A stretch of 64,000 nt of DNA from Aureispira sp045105775 (lineage in GTDB: Bacteria > Bacteroidota > Bacteroidia > Chitinophagales > Saprospiraceae). Positions 52,491 through 60,516 of the stretch are shown here, in pieces; the stretch's first letter is position 1, and each line of letters starts with the position of its first letter. A program made the position numbers and the translations under genes. The notes beneath the pieces were generated by a model. That model did not search any database, was not told the origin of the DNA, and worked only from the letters and a program-made list of their open reading frames with translations. Location: the NCBI GenBank assembly GCA_045105775.1, contig JBGCDW010000083.1, positions 9,537-73,536 of the forward strand, written 5' to 3'.

Positions 52491-53003
52491 ATGAAAGAAA
52501 TTTTAGCTATTTGTATTTTGGTGCTTGCTTGGTGCAGTACTGCTAGTGCCCAATTTCCTAAACAAGTAAAAGTACTGGATGTAAAAATCAATGGTACCAC
52601 TTCTGTCAAAGGAGATTTATCGGAAGGACAGTTTGTTGATTTACGCTTTGGGATGCGCGGATCAGTAGGCTGTTTTACAGAAGCAGAAAAAACACGCTAC
52701 AATGGTAAACACCGTTTGTATGCCTTTAAAGTACCTGCCAATGCCAAGGTATTGGTGGAAATGACGACTCCTAGCGATATGAGTTTATATGGCTATATGA
52801 TTACACAAAATCGTTTTGAGGTGCCTCCTTATTTAGAAAATGTAAGCAAATCGGGTTGTAGTGCAAGCGCACAACCTATGGGCAGCAAAGAACGCATTAT
52901 GCTCAAAGCTGGCTCTACTCCTATGCATGTAGTTGTAGCGGTGACGGGGGTAGAGGAAAATGATTTAGGGGCTTTTAATCTTACGGTGACCACTAGACAA
53001 TAG
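52491..53003 (+). CDS. Hypothetical secreted protein, 170 residues
   Basis: Not recognised. Signal peptide (ILAICILVLAWCSTASAQ). The mature ~150 residues appear beta-rich with two cysteines (RGSVGCFTEAEK and SKSGCSASAQ) that may form a disulfide in the periplasm or outside. It ends GAFNLTVTTRQ, typical of a beta-sandwich. A TATCTTTA near-consensus -7 element lies about 115 bases upstream. A strong terminator follows, so it is a single-gene unit. Confidence 0.7.
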   Translation: MKEILAICILVLAWCSTASAQFPKQVKVLDVKINGTTSVKGDLSEGQFVDLRFGMRGSVGCFTEAEKTRYNGKHRLYAFKVPANAKVLVEMTTPSDMSLYGYMITQNRFEVPPYLENVSKSGCSASAQPMGSKERIMLKAGSTPMHVVVAVTGVEENDLGAFNLTVTTRQ

Positions 53004-53034
53004 GTTTATTCCCCTATAATAATAGCACAAGCTT

Positions 53035-53071
53035 CCCGAATTTTAGTTCTTACTAAAATTCGGGATTTTTT
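53035..53071 (+). terminator. Intrinsic terminator
   Basis: 12-bp perfect stem (CCCGAATTTTAG 53035-53046 / CTAAAATTCGGG 53053-53064) followed by A and T6. Confidence 0.95.
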
Positions 53072-53225
53072 ATGCTCAAACATAGATTTTCAGAGTGAAT
53101 CATATAATAAAATTCTAAAACTTATTTATTTTTTAAAGTATAAAATCGTAAATTGGCGGCTGACTACAAAATTGACCTTGGATGGAAAAGCCATCCTATT
53201 ACTATTAATTAATAAAAACTGAACT

Positions 53226-54404
53226 ATGAGGAAAAGTAAGATTGCAAAACTTTTCGATTGGAATGCCTATACCCAAGCACAAGATGTCCTAGCCCAATCT
53301 CCTGACCAAAAACAAACCATCAAACAAGCAGCCAAACAAGAAAAAGCGCTACGAGCGTTTGAGTCCTCTGTCACCAAAGACATTAAGCTTGGTTTAAAAA
53401 TGCTACAAGAAGCTGTCAAAAAGGGCGAAGCCGCCGAACTGCCTTATTTTTTGCACCTAGACTATTTTACCAAGGCCAAGGAAGGCACAGGAAGCTTGCT
53501 CATTTTGGGTACGCAGCCAGCTATACGCAAGGCATTTGTAGCGGCTGGAAAAACACCAGATAAAGTGAACTTGTCATACGGAACTGCCAAACTAGATGCC
53601 AACAATATCCTGCGTTTTGTACCTGAAACCAATGGCATGAAAGTAAAACCCAAGCCCTTGGTAGATAGCCTAAAGCAAGCGCCGATTGCCAAGAGTAATC
53701 CGGGGTTTTGGTCCAAGCGCAAGGTGAATAATGTTATCATTGGAGCCGAAGAAGCAACCGAAACTTTGACGGGAGATAGCGACTTGGTAGAGGAGCAAGT
53801 AACCTATACCGAAAATGGTGCAAATTCGGAGGTGTACGATGCCTTTAAATCATTCGTGAATAGAGATTATGTAAATAGCAATGGCACTCGGAATGCGGAG
53901 TATTACGCTCAAATATTGCAACAAGTAGACCAATGGGTTGCCAAACTGCAAGCCGAATTTAAGGCCAAAGGCGATAAAACCTTACAGAGGGCGTATCAGC
54001 AAATGGGAAAAACGATGCTGGCGTTTAAGCAAAAGGTGCAACAAGAAATGCAAGCTGGAAAAAAACAGCAGATCAACGAAGAAAGTAACTTGTCGAGTAT
54101 AGAGCAAGTGTTTATGCGTACTGTAGAGGAACACAAAGCAAGCGGAGACCCGTACCAACAATCAATATTAAAAGGCAAGTTGGAGCGTATTTTGTTGGAA
54201 TTGGAGCAAAAAATCAATGGCGATGAGCAGGCAACAGCGGCATTGGCCTTGCAAACACGCTTAAAAGCGGCATTGGTTGATTTGAGTACTCAAGAAACAG
54301 CACCAAATCAAGAAGTAGATACGGAAGTACAGCAGAAATTAGTACAGTTTGCACAAAAAATACAGCAATTGGTGCAACAACATATCGCTACTCCGATAAC
54401 TTAA
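53226..54404 (+). CDS. Hypothetical protein, 392 residues
   Basis: Not recognised. No signal peptide or membrane segment. Residues 1-200 are mixed with a beta-rich stretch (GSLLILGTQPAIRKAFVAAG, NNILRFVPETNGMKV). The C-terminal 190 residues are strongly helical, rich in Gln, Lys and Glu (KGKLERILLELEQKINGDEQ). It lies 20 bases upstream of the secreted 770-residue protein and the two are probably co-transcribed. This suggests a shared system, for example a cytoplasmic partner for the secreted product, but no function can be named. Confidence 0.65.
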   Translation: MRKSKIAKLFDWNAYTQAQDVLAQSPDQKQTIKQAAKQEKALRAFESSVTKDIKLGLKMLQEAVKKGEAAELPYFLHLDYFTKAKEGTGSLLILGTQPAIRKAFVAAGKTPDKVNLSYGTAKLDANNILRFVPETNGMKVKPKPLVDSLKQAPIAKSNPGFWSKRKVNNVIIGAEEATETLTGDSDLVEEQVTYTENGANSEVYDAFKSFVNRDYVNSNGTRNAEYYAQILQQVDQWVAKLQAEFKAKGDKTLQRAYQQMGKTMLAFKQKVQQEMQAGKKQQINEESNLSSIEQVFMRTVEEHKASGDPYQQSILKGKLERILLELEQKINGDEQATAALALQTRLKAALVDLSTQETAPNQEVDTEVQQKLVQFAQKIQQLVQQHIATPIT

Positions 54405-54433
54405 TTAACCCTTATTATCAAAAATTGATAGCT

Positions 54434-56743
54434 ATGAGATTATACCTTGTTTTATTACCCTTTCTACTCTTTGGACAAAGCAATTTATGGTCTTGGCAAA
54501 TCATTAATCCTACGAATAAAACGACTACGACCAGTATGACCAGACAAGAAATAGAGGAACAATTGTCTTTAACAAAAGACGAATTAGAAGCATTCCTCAA
54601 AAAAAACAACTTAACGGCAGCCGCTGTTTTTAATACTGAACAACTTGCTGCAATAGAACAAGCTTACCAAATTTTGGGAATAACAGCAGCTCCACAAGAT
54701 ATAGGCAAAAAGACCTTCATTGATTATGTACAAGATTGGGTGCAGGATTTTATTTCGATATTGGACGAAGAACGAAGAACAGATATTAAAATAAGTGTAG
54801 AAGATATTATTACGTCTCTTCGAGAAAAGATAAAAAAGCCAGATTTTCCAATTTCGAAGGTGCTTTGGAAGAATATTAAAACAGAAATCCAAAAACTTGA
54901 ATCTCCAACTACAGCCGAAGGACTTCGAGGAGCTTTGCTAAATGGTTTTAATGCTTTTAATTCAGATATGGCTTCTAAGTTTATGCTGACCAAACATTAT
55001 CAAAAGAATAAAGCAACTTATCAGAAAATCAAGACCAAAGAATTGAATCAGCAAACTATGATTGCCAATGACTTTGAAACTTGGTTGACGGGAATTTTAG
55101 GCGTAGCGAGTAAGAAGCAGCGAGAGCTCGAAAAAGAGCAGCGAGAGCTCGAAAAAGAGCAGCGAGAGCTCGAAAAAGAGCAGCGAGAGCTCGAAAAAGA
55201 GCAGCTCGAAAAAGAAGATGCGTTTAAGCTTGCTTATGCACAATGGCTAGGGGAACAAAGAACAAAAATTAGTGGAATCATTAGTGCAGATAAAGGGACA
55301 GACTCCATTAATACCATGTCTAAGGCTAAGTTTATGGCCCTATTAGTAGACCAAAGCCAAGTATGGGGAAAGTTGCAGCCAGAATTAGGAATGGAGATTA
55401 GAGCTAAGATATTAAGGGGAATCCAAGGCGATTCTTTGGAAATCAAGGATTATGTTAATGCCCTAAATACAGCCTTTACGAACATTGAAACGCCTAAAGA
55501 TATTATAGCCAAACATTGGCATGATAAGAAAGAGTTTGTGGATATTACTGGTTTAATTACAGGGTTGACTGCAAATAATGACGGCACAAGCAAATACGAC
55601 ATTTTAGAAGAATACATACAATGGTTTGGGCAAGTGGGCAATGCAGTAGAAAGCATGAAGCTCTCCCCCAACCGACAGTTTATTGCCACAAAACTGGTAG
55701 AAGGATTTGGCACACTCCTCACCACGCCCGAATTTCGTTTCTTTGTACCCAAGCTCGAAGAAAATATAAAAGCTTATGGTAAAGGCTTTTTGTCTTTGGC
55801 AGAAACAAGCCAGCTTTGGAAAAACTCGGTTGTTCATTTTATCAAGAACCCTGATGCGCTCTTGACTATACCAAGTATCAACAAGATGCCGTCCGAATCT
55901 ATGGATAAATTGGACAGTTTACTAATAGGTCAGGTCGGCGTTGATTCCCTGCATAAAATGCTTCAAAAAGCCTTGCGTCCATTGCCCAAACCCGATGCAC
56001 TTGCCAAGGGGGAGGCTATGGAATTGGTGTTGAAATTGAGTGATGGTACGATGTTAGTTAGTAAAATATTAACCACGATTGCGAAGGAAAATAAAGTGCC
56101 ACATGCGATTCCAAGCAGTGTAGAATTGAATGTTTCCAAAGGAAGTAGTGCCTATGATTTTGAGGCCAAGCCGTTATTGAACCAGAGTGCAGTAGTACGG
56201 TCTGACAATCAAGTAACGGTAGATTTTGAATATACCATAGCGTTTTCCAAAGATAGAGGTACTTCCCAATTGGGTGGAAGTAGTGATATAGAACGAGCGA
56301 AGGCTATTAGTGTAGAAGAATCAACAGAACACAGCCGTACAGAAGGCAAAGAAAAGACCAAAACCGAAGGCTCTAGCTATGGTCTTGAGGGGTCAGGCTC
56401 GTTTGATATAGGTCTATTTAGTTTAGAATTAGGAGGGCATCGTGATTGGACAGAAGAAACCTCCGAAACCACTATTAAAAGCAAGACCCAAACCAACGGT
56501 ACAACGGTAGGAGTGAGCGAACAAGTAGAAACCATGGAGGGAAAAAACTGGAGTGCAACCGTCAATCATGGCAATGACACCGGATTTATTAAGATTAAAT
56601 GCTATCTGACCTCCGCAGAAATTGGCACAGAAACCATGGTACTTTCTATTGAGGGATTAGAAATAACCTCGCCTGACTTGAAGGAATTTGGGATGTTACA
56701 ACCCATACCTACTACCAATAAAACCGTGCGTTGGAAGAAATAA
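54434..56743 (+). CDS. Hypothetical secreted protein, possible aerolysin-like C-terminal domain
   Basis: About 769 residues from the ATG at 54434, which begins a signal peptide (RLYLVLLPFLLFGQSNLWS); the TTG three codons earlier is less likely. A helical N-terminal region of about 220 residues is followed by four tandem QRELEKE heptads (residues about 229-256, from the 21-bp repeats), then a long helical region. The last ~200 residues turn to beta: long Ser/Thr/Glu/Lys strands flank a glycine-rich amphipathic hairpin (SYGLEGSGSFDIGLFSLELG, then HRDWTEETSETTIKSKTQT). That pattern is like the membrane-inserting loop of aerolysin/ETX-MTX2 pore formers. This is resemblance only. The gene follows the hypothetical gene by 29 bases. 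Confidence 0.7.
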   Translation: MRLYLVLLPFLLFGQSNLWSWQIINPTNKTTTTSMTRQEIEEQLSLTKDELEAFLKKNNLTAAAVFNTEQLAAIEQAYQILGITAAPQDIGKKTFIDYVQDWVQDFISILDEERRTDIKISVEDIITSLREKIKKPDFPISKVLWKNIKTEIQKLESPTTAEGLRGALLNGFNAFNSDMASKFMLTKHYQKNKATYQKIKTKELNQQTMIANDFETWLTGILGVASKKQRELEKEQRELEKEQRELEKEQRELEKEQLEKEDAFKLAYAQWLGEQRTKISGIISADKGTDSINTMSKAKFMALLVDQSQVWGKLQPELGMEIRAKILRGIQGDSLEIKDYVNALNTAFTNIETPKDIIAKHWHDKKEFVDITGLITGLTANNDGTSKYDILEEYIQWFGQVGNAVESMKLSPNRQFIATKLVEGFGTLLTTPEFRFFVPKLEENIKAYGKGFLSLAETSQLWKNSVVHFIKNPDALLTIPSINKMPSESMDKLDSLLIGQVGVDSLHKMLQKALRPLPKPDALAKGEAMELVLKLSDGTMLVSKILTTIAKENKVPHAIPSSVELNVSKGSSAYDFEAKPLLNQSAVVRSDNQVTVDFEYTIAFSKDRGTSQLGGSSDIERAKAISVEESTEHSRTEGKEKTKTEGSSYGLEGSGSFDIGLFSLELGGHRDWTEETSETTIKSKTQTNGTTVGVSEQVETMEGKNWSATVNHGNDTGFIKIKCYLTSAEIGTETMVLSIEGLEITSPDLKEFGMLQPIPTTNKTVRWKK
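55117..55215 (+). repeat. 21-bp minisatellite inside the secreted-protein gene
   Basis: Four identical tandem 21-bp units (55117-55200; each begins GCAGCGAGAGCTCG and ends AAAAAGA), then a 15-bp partial unit. They encode QRELEKE heptads, so copy number changes keep the reading frame and lengthen or shorten a coiled coil. Confidence 0.95.
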
Positions 56744-56745
56744 AA

Positions 56746-56784
56746 AAACTGTAGAGCGGTATGGAAATGTTTCCATATCGCTCT
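56746..56784 (-). terminator. Terminator of the homoserine dehydrogenase gene
   Basis: 15-position stem with one G-T pair (56753-56767 / 56770-56784); an A-run on the left reads as T7 on the minus strand. It lies about 85 bases after the stop and close to the end of the convergent gene. Confidence 0.7.
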
Positions 56785-56867
56785 AAATATTTAGACTAGT
56801 ATTCCCCAATGGCTTGCTCCATCTCTTTTTATGTTTTGCAACGTTTGTTTGAGAGGGCTTCTGTTTC

Positions 56868-58115
56868 TTAAATCTTGGGTGCTGCACTAGCCGACAGTGT
56901 CGGCGTAATGCCCACACTTTGGGCACTTGCCAAGGCATTTAGGACCACAGAAATATGGCCATTTTTTTGCCAAGCATCATGGTGCAATTTTTCTAAGAAA
57001 ATACTTCCCAAAACATAGTTGTATTCTCTTGATTCAAAACGTTGCTGAATGCTTTCAAAATCATCCCAATTGACATCGCGCTTGTCTCTATAGCGAACAT
57101 ACACTTCTAATAATTGACGTTTGCCTTCTCTATACTGAATAGATTGGTGTAGTTTTTTGTACTCATAACGATAATTGTAGGTCAGCGCACTAATATCGGA
57201 GAGCACCGCAGAACCCGTTGGATCGCTTCCTGCTCCTTTGCCACCAAAAAATTGCTGATTGGAGAAGGCCGATTCTAACACGACCCCGTTGTATTCATTA
57301 TCAACATTGGCCAGAGGATTATCCATACTAACCAGTGTTGGCATTACAAAACCAATAACAGCATCGTCTTGACGTTGGCCGTGGACCACTAGTTTTATAA
57401 TTTTGTTCTGTTGTTGTGCATAGACAAAATCTTGCTCATTGAGGCGATCAATACCCATATTAAGCATATCATCGGGGCGAATCCAGACCCCAAAAGCGTG
57501 CATCATGGCAATACAAAGCTTGTATTTGGCATCTAAACCACTCACATCCAAGAATGGATTGGACTCCGCAAACCCCTTTTCTTGTGCTACGCGTAGTGCT
57601 TGCTCAAAACTCCAGCCCTCATTGCGCATTTTGGACAGAATATAATTGGTAGAACCATTAAAGATACCTGAAATAGAGCCTAGCAAATCATTATCATAAT
57701 ATTCTTCCAAATTTCTAATAATAGGGATACTCCCACATACCGAACCCTCGTAGAGCAACGGTGTTTTGTAAAGGCGTTGCAACTCTAGAAATTCGTCTAG
57801 ATGTTCGGCTATAAGTTTTTTGTTGGCACTTACTACCGCCTTGCCTTTGCTCAAAGCCGTTTTGACAATATCATAAGCCGCAACAGGGTCGTCAATCAGC
57901 TCTACTACAACATCAATATCGGGACTTTCCAAAATTTCTTTGGGATCGGTTGTAAAATAGTCATTAGGAAGCGAGCGACTCTTATTGGGATGTTTGATAC
58001 AAATTTTTTCAATACTGGCATTAATCCCATTGGTTTTGGATAGGACATTGTGCAGCCCTTGACCGACGCAACCAAAACCAAATAATCCCAATTTTAATAC
58101 GGTATTTTTACTCAT
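56868..58115 (-). CDS. hom: Homoserine dehydrogenase
   Basis: 415 residues. The N-terminal NAD(P)-binding motif is LGLFGFGCVGQGLHNVL. The catalytic domain shows VVSANKKLIAEHL, EGSVCGSIPIIRNLEEYY, GIFNGSTNYILSKM, AESNPFLDVSGLDAKYK and GKGAGSDPTGSAVLSDI, all typical of homoserine dehydrogenase with the catalytic lysines. It reduces aspartate semialdehyde to homoserine for methionine and threonine. There is no aspartokinase fusion, so this is the monofunctional form. A SAM-I riboswitch and promoter directly upstream show that methionine status controls it. It is not linked to homoserine kinase. Confidence 0.94.
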   Translation of the reverse strand: MSKNTVLKLGLFGFGCVGQGLHNVLSKTNGINASIEKICIKHPNKSRSLPNDYFTTDPKEILESPDIDVVVELIDDPVAAYDIVKTALSKGKAVVSANKKLIAEHLDEFLELQRLYKTPLLYEGSVCGSIPIIRNLEEYYDNDLLGSISGIFNGSTNYILSKMRNEGWSFEQALRVAQEKGFAESNPFLDVSGLDAKYKLCIAMMHAFGVWIRPDDMLNMGIDRLNEQDFVYAQQQNKIIKLVVHGQRQDDAVIGFVMPTLVSMDNPLANVDNEYNGVVLESAFSNQQFFGGKGAGSDPTGSAVLSDISALTYNYRYEYKKLHQSIQYREGKRQLLEVYVRYRDKRDVNWDDFESIQQRFESREYNYVLGSIFLEKLHHDAWQKNGHISVVLNALASAQSVGITPTLSASAAPKI

Positions 58116-58212
58116 AACACCTGATCGTTTTTCTCTAGTACAGTTAACAAATAATACAACTTACCAAAAAAGAATCCCGTTTTGTTTGGTGATAAACCAA
58201 CACAACTTCTTA

Positions 58213-58225
58213 GATAAGACACTAA
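58213..58225 (-). promoter_or_regulatory. Expression-platform element of the SAM riboswitch
   Basis: On the minus strand AGATAAG, the 3' side of the aptamer's P1 helix (58259-58265), can pair over 7 bases with CTTATCT at 58212-58218. This would compete with P1, and a small CTTAG/CTAAG hairpin lies in the same place. Suggests the on/off switch; no clear terminator T-run was identified, so the mechanism is uncertain. Confidence 0.4.
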
Positions 58226-58258
58226 GAGCGTATAAGGAATTATCAAACGCACAGATGA

Positions 58259-58363
58259 CTTATCTTTCTTTGTAGTAGATGCAAAGAAGGAAGTGGCACC
58301 TTTCCGCATTGGGCAGGTTGCCAAGGTTTCAAAGGGCCTAGTCCCTCCACCTTTCTTGATAAG
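58259..58363 (-). ncRNA. SAM-I riboswitch (S-box aptamer)
   Basis: Read on the minus strand: P1 arms CTTATC (58358-58363) and GATAAG (58259-58264) enclose the S-box core. AAGAAAGGTGGAGGGACT, then GGCCC, TGAAACCTTGGCAACC, and later AAGGTGCCACTTCC match the conserved SAM-I sequence and its GGTGCCA block. The aptamer lies 143 bases upstream of the homoserine dehydrogenase start, in the 5' leader. Binding of S-adenosylmethionine should lower expression of the gene. Confidence 0.93.
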
Positions 58364-58429
58364 ATTGAAACACAATTTTGGATAAAATTACCATCAAGAT
58401 TGTGTTTTATAATAAATAACTTTGTTTAG

Positions 58430-58461
58430 CAAATATAGTTTAAAAGAATGGGCAAATCAAA
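58430..58461 (-). promoter_or_regulatory. Promoter of the SAM riboswitch/homoserine dehydrogenase transcript
   Basis: On the minus strand TTTG (58458-58461), an exact 20-base spacer, and TATATTTG (58430-58437), an ideal Bacteroidota -33/-7 pair. Transcription should start near 58424, about 60 bases before the aptamer. Confidence 0.75.
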
Positions 58462-58682
58462 GTCTTTTTCTTTTTATTAATTATTAATGGTTATCACAAA
58501 TAAAGTTGTATGGTTCACTGTAGCATTTTTTCCTTTATCTGCATCATCAAAAGACGCACAGCCTCTCCGAGGATGCACGTTTTCGTTGCTGCCGCTAAAG
58601 AAAAAAATCAGAACAGCTCTCTTTTCATAAATTCTATTACTTGCGTGAACTTCGTTTCGTGACAACCATTATTTAATAACAT

Positions 58683-59387
58683 TTATAGCAAAGAAAAATT
58701 ACTAGAATCTTTAGCCAGTACATTTTGGACATTATTACGAGCCCAACCCTGAACAATTTGTTCTAAATCAGCATATTGATTGGTGGCATAGGTCTGACTA
58801 AACGCGCCTTGATGCAGGTGGTTGATATAGGTACAAGATTGTGTAAGTGTAGATAGAATATGTGAAGATAAAAGTAATATACGCCCTTGTTTGCGCCAAT
58901 GCTCCAATACCTGGATAATTTTTTCATTGCTCTCAATATCCACCCCATTAAACGGTTCATCCAAGATGATAATCGGCTTGTTTTGGGCAATAATGCCTAA
59001 AAAAGCCAACTTCTTTTTCATGCCTGTAGAATATTGACTAATGAATTGATGCAGTGGTAGTTGAAATAGTTGATTCCAGTGTGCTGGATCAAAACCACTC
59101 TCCTTTTGAGCAATTAATTCTAAATACTCCCTACCCTTCATGAAAGGATAAAAATGGTTGTGGGTTTGCAAGTAAGCTATTTGGTCATGGGCCAATTCTT
59201 GGCCTTGAAAAAGGCAATTTCCTTCAGTGGGAGTTATCATACCATACAAGCTGTTAAACAAAGTGCTTTTGCCTGCACCATTTTGTCCCAAAATGCCATG
59301 AATAGCACCTGCTTCAAAAGAATGGTGGATCTGGTGGAGAATAGTAGTGGAAGCATAAGCAACCGTCCAGTTGTTGAGTTTAAGCAT
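58683..59387 (-). CDS. ABC transporter ATP-binding protein
   Basis: 234 residues. Walker A GQNGAGKSTLFNS, the Q-loop region (YLQTHNHF), signature QYSTGMKKKLAFLG (the usual LSGGQ reads YSTGM, as in some ABC-2 exporters), Walker B IIILDEPFNGVD and the H-loop LLLSSHILST. It powers transport with the membrane protein encoded just upstream, whose stop codon overlaps the start of this gene by 8 bases. Substrate unknown; the pair resembles ABC-2-type exporters. Confidence 0.88.
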   Translation of the reverse strand: MLKLNNWTVAYASTTILHQIHHSFEAGAIHGILGQNGAGKSTLFNSLYGMITPTEGNCLFQGQELAHDQIAYLQTHNHFYPFMKGREYLELIAQKESGFDPAHWNQLFQLPLHQFISQYSTGMKKKLAFLGIIAQNKPIIILDEPFNGVDIESNEKIIQVLEHWRKQGRILLLSSHILSTLTQSCTYINHLHQGAFSQTYATNQYADLEQIVQGWARNNVQNVLAKDSSNFSLL

Positions 59388-60336
59388 AAAAATTTAATTG
59401 TTGTACGGCTTTGCGCCAATAAGACCACCAGAAAAAAGGCAGCACTGGCCAAAGAAAAGGAATAAGACAACCACCTGTAAAAATGGCAAAAGGAACGACG
59501 TTGTAACTTTCCTCCTTATCATAAGTATAATCACTGTATTGCAAACAAATACTAAAACTGATCCATGAAGTACTCAAAAACACCAAACCAATAATGCCCA
59601 AAAGGATTTGAAAGCTGCTGTGATGCCACCAAAAGAGAACATAGTGTGGCAACAATAAAGCCTGAAAAAACAAGCAACTGTAGTACAGTTTGCGTATTAA
59701 TAAACGCCCATCACTATTCTGCGTTTGTATGATTTCTTTGGGTGCTACCGCTTGATAAAAATAACAAACGGATAAAGCCAAAATTAACGTCAATACAGGG
59801 GTTACAAAAGTATACTGTATGCCCAAAAAGCATAAAAAATAGAGCAAGCCCCAAAAAAGCCCTTGACTTCTAAAACCAGCCCTCCATTCCCACAAAAAAG
59901 AAGGAATCCAAGCAACAGGCATCCAGCTCCCCCAAGCAGAACCTACTTTTTGTTGTTGATATGGCGGGGCTACACCAGCCAAAACAGCTATTCCTACCAA
60001 GCCAATCCCAATATTCCACCACTGGCTCCAAATTATAAAACAAATGGCAAATGGAACCCATAAAAGCAGGTATTCCAAGGCATAAATTTGCCAAGTATGC
60101 GTGGTCAATTGTTCCAAAAAAAAACGATCGCCTCGTTGATAATGAATCGCAAATAGGGCAACAAGGAGCAATATTCCAGCCCAAGGTTCTGGAGTCGTAT
60201 ACAAAAATTGCAACAGCAACAGCCCCCCCAAAAAAGCGATGGGCAACAAGACAAGGAATACCCCAAAACCAATACTTTGGAGCATTCTAAAACCTTGTTT
60301 GGCTCTAAATTGTAGAAGAGGAAGCAATACAGACAT
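59380..60336 (-). CDS. ABC transporter permease-like membrane protein
   Basis: 318 residues with about eight to ten hydrophobic segments (for example IGFGVFLVLLPIAFLGGLLL and IGIGLVGIAVLAGVAPPY), a tryptophan-rich composition and little similarity I can name. It is translationally coupled to the ATP-binding gene (8-base overlap), so it is most likely the membrane half of that transporter. No substrate-binding protein is encoded nearby. Role assigned from gene context and membrane topology, not from sequence. Confidence 0.65.
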   Translation of the reverse strand: MSVLLPLLQFRAKQGFRMLQSIGFGVFLVLLPIAFLGGLLLLQFLYTTPEPWAGILLLVALFAIHYQRGDRFFLEQLTTHTWQIYALEYLLLWVPFAICFIIWSQWWNIGIGLVGIAVLAGVAPPYQQQKVGSAWGSWMPVAWIPSFLWEWRAGFRSQGLFWGLLYFLCFLGIQYTFVTPVLTLILALSVCYFYQAVAPKEIIQTQNSDGRLLIRKLYYSCLFFQALLLPHYVLFWWHHSSFQILLGIIGLVFLSTSWISFSICLQYSDYTYDKEESYNVVPFAIFTGGCLIPFLWPVLPFFWWSYWRKAVQQLNFYA

Positions 60337-60516
60337 AAGTTGAGAAACGGTAAAATTTAGGAAGTATTATAAATACCAATTTTATCAATAATACAGGCTC
60401 TTTTTGAATTAAACAGACTTCTGCCAAGGGTTTAACGTTTTTATAGGAGCTTGTTTAGGTTTTTCCTTACTTTCAAGCAGCCTTTTTATTCTTCGTTTGT
60501 ATCAAAACCAAACACC

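Noticed and set aside
55117..55215. CRISPR-like direct repeats
   Set aside because: The repeats are directly adjacent without spacers and encode heptads within an open gene.
58112..58375. 87-residue minus-strand frame
   Set aside because: Coincides with the SAM riboswitch and its leader, which explains the conserved sequence.
58477..58665. 62-residue minus-strand frame between the riboswitch promoter and the ABC gene
   Set aside because: Short, no recognisable features, and its end lies just upstream of the promoter.
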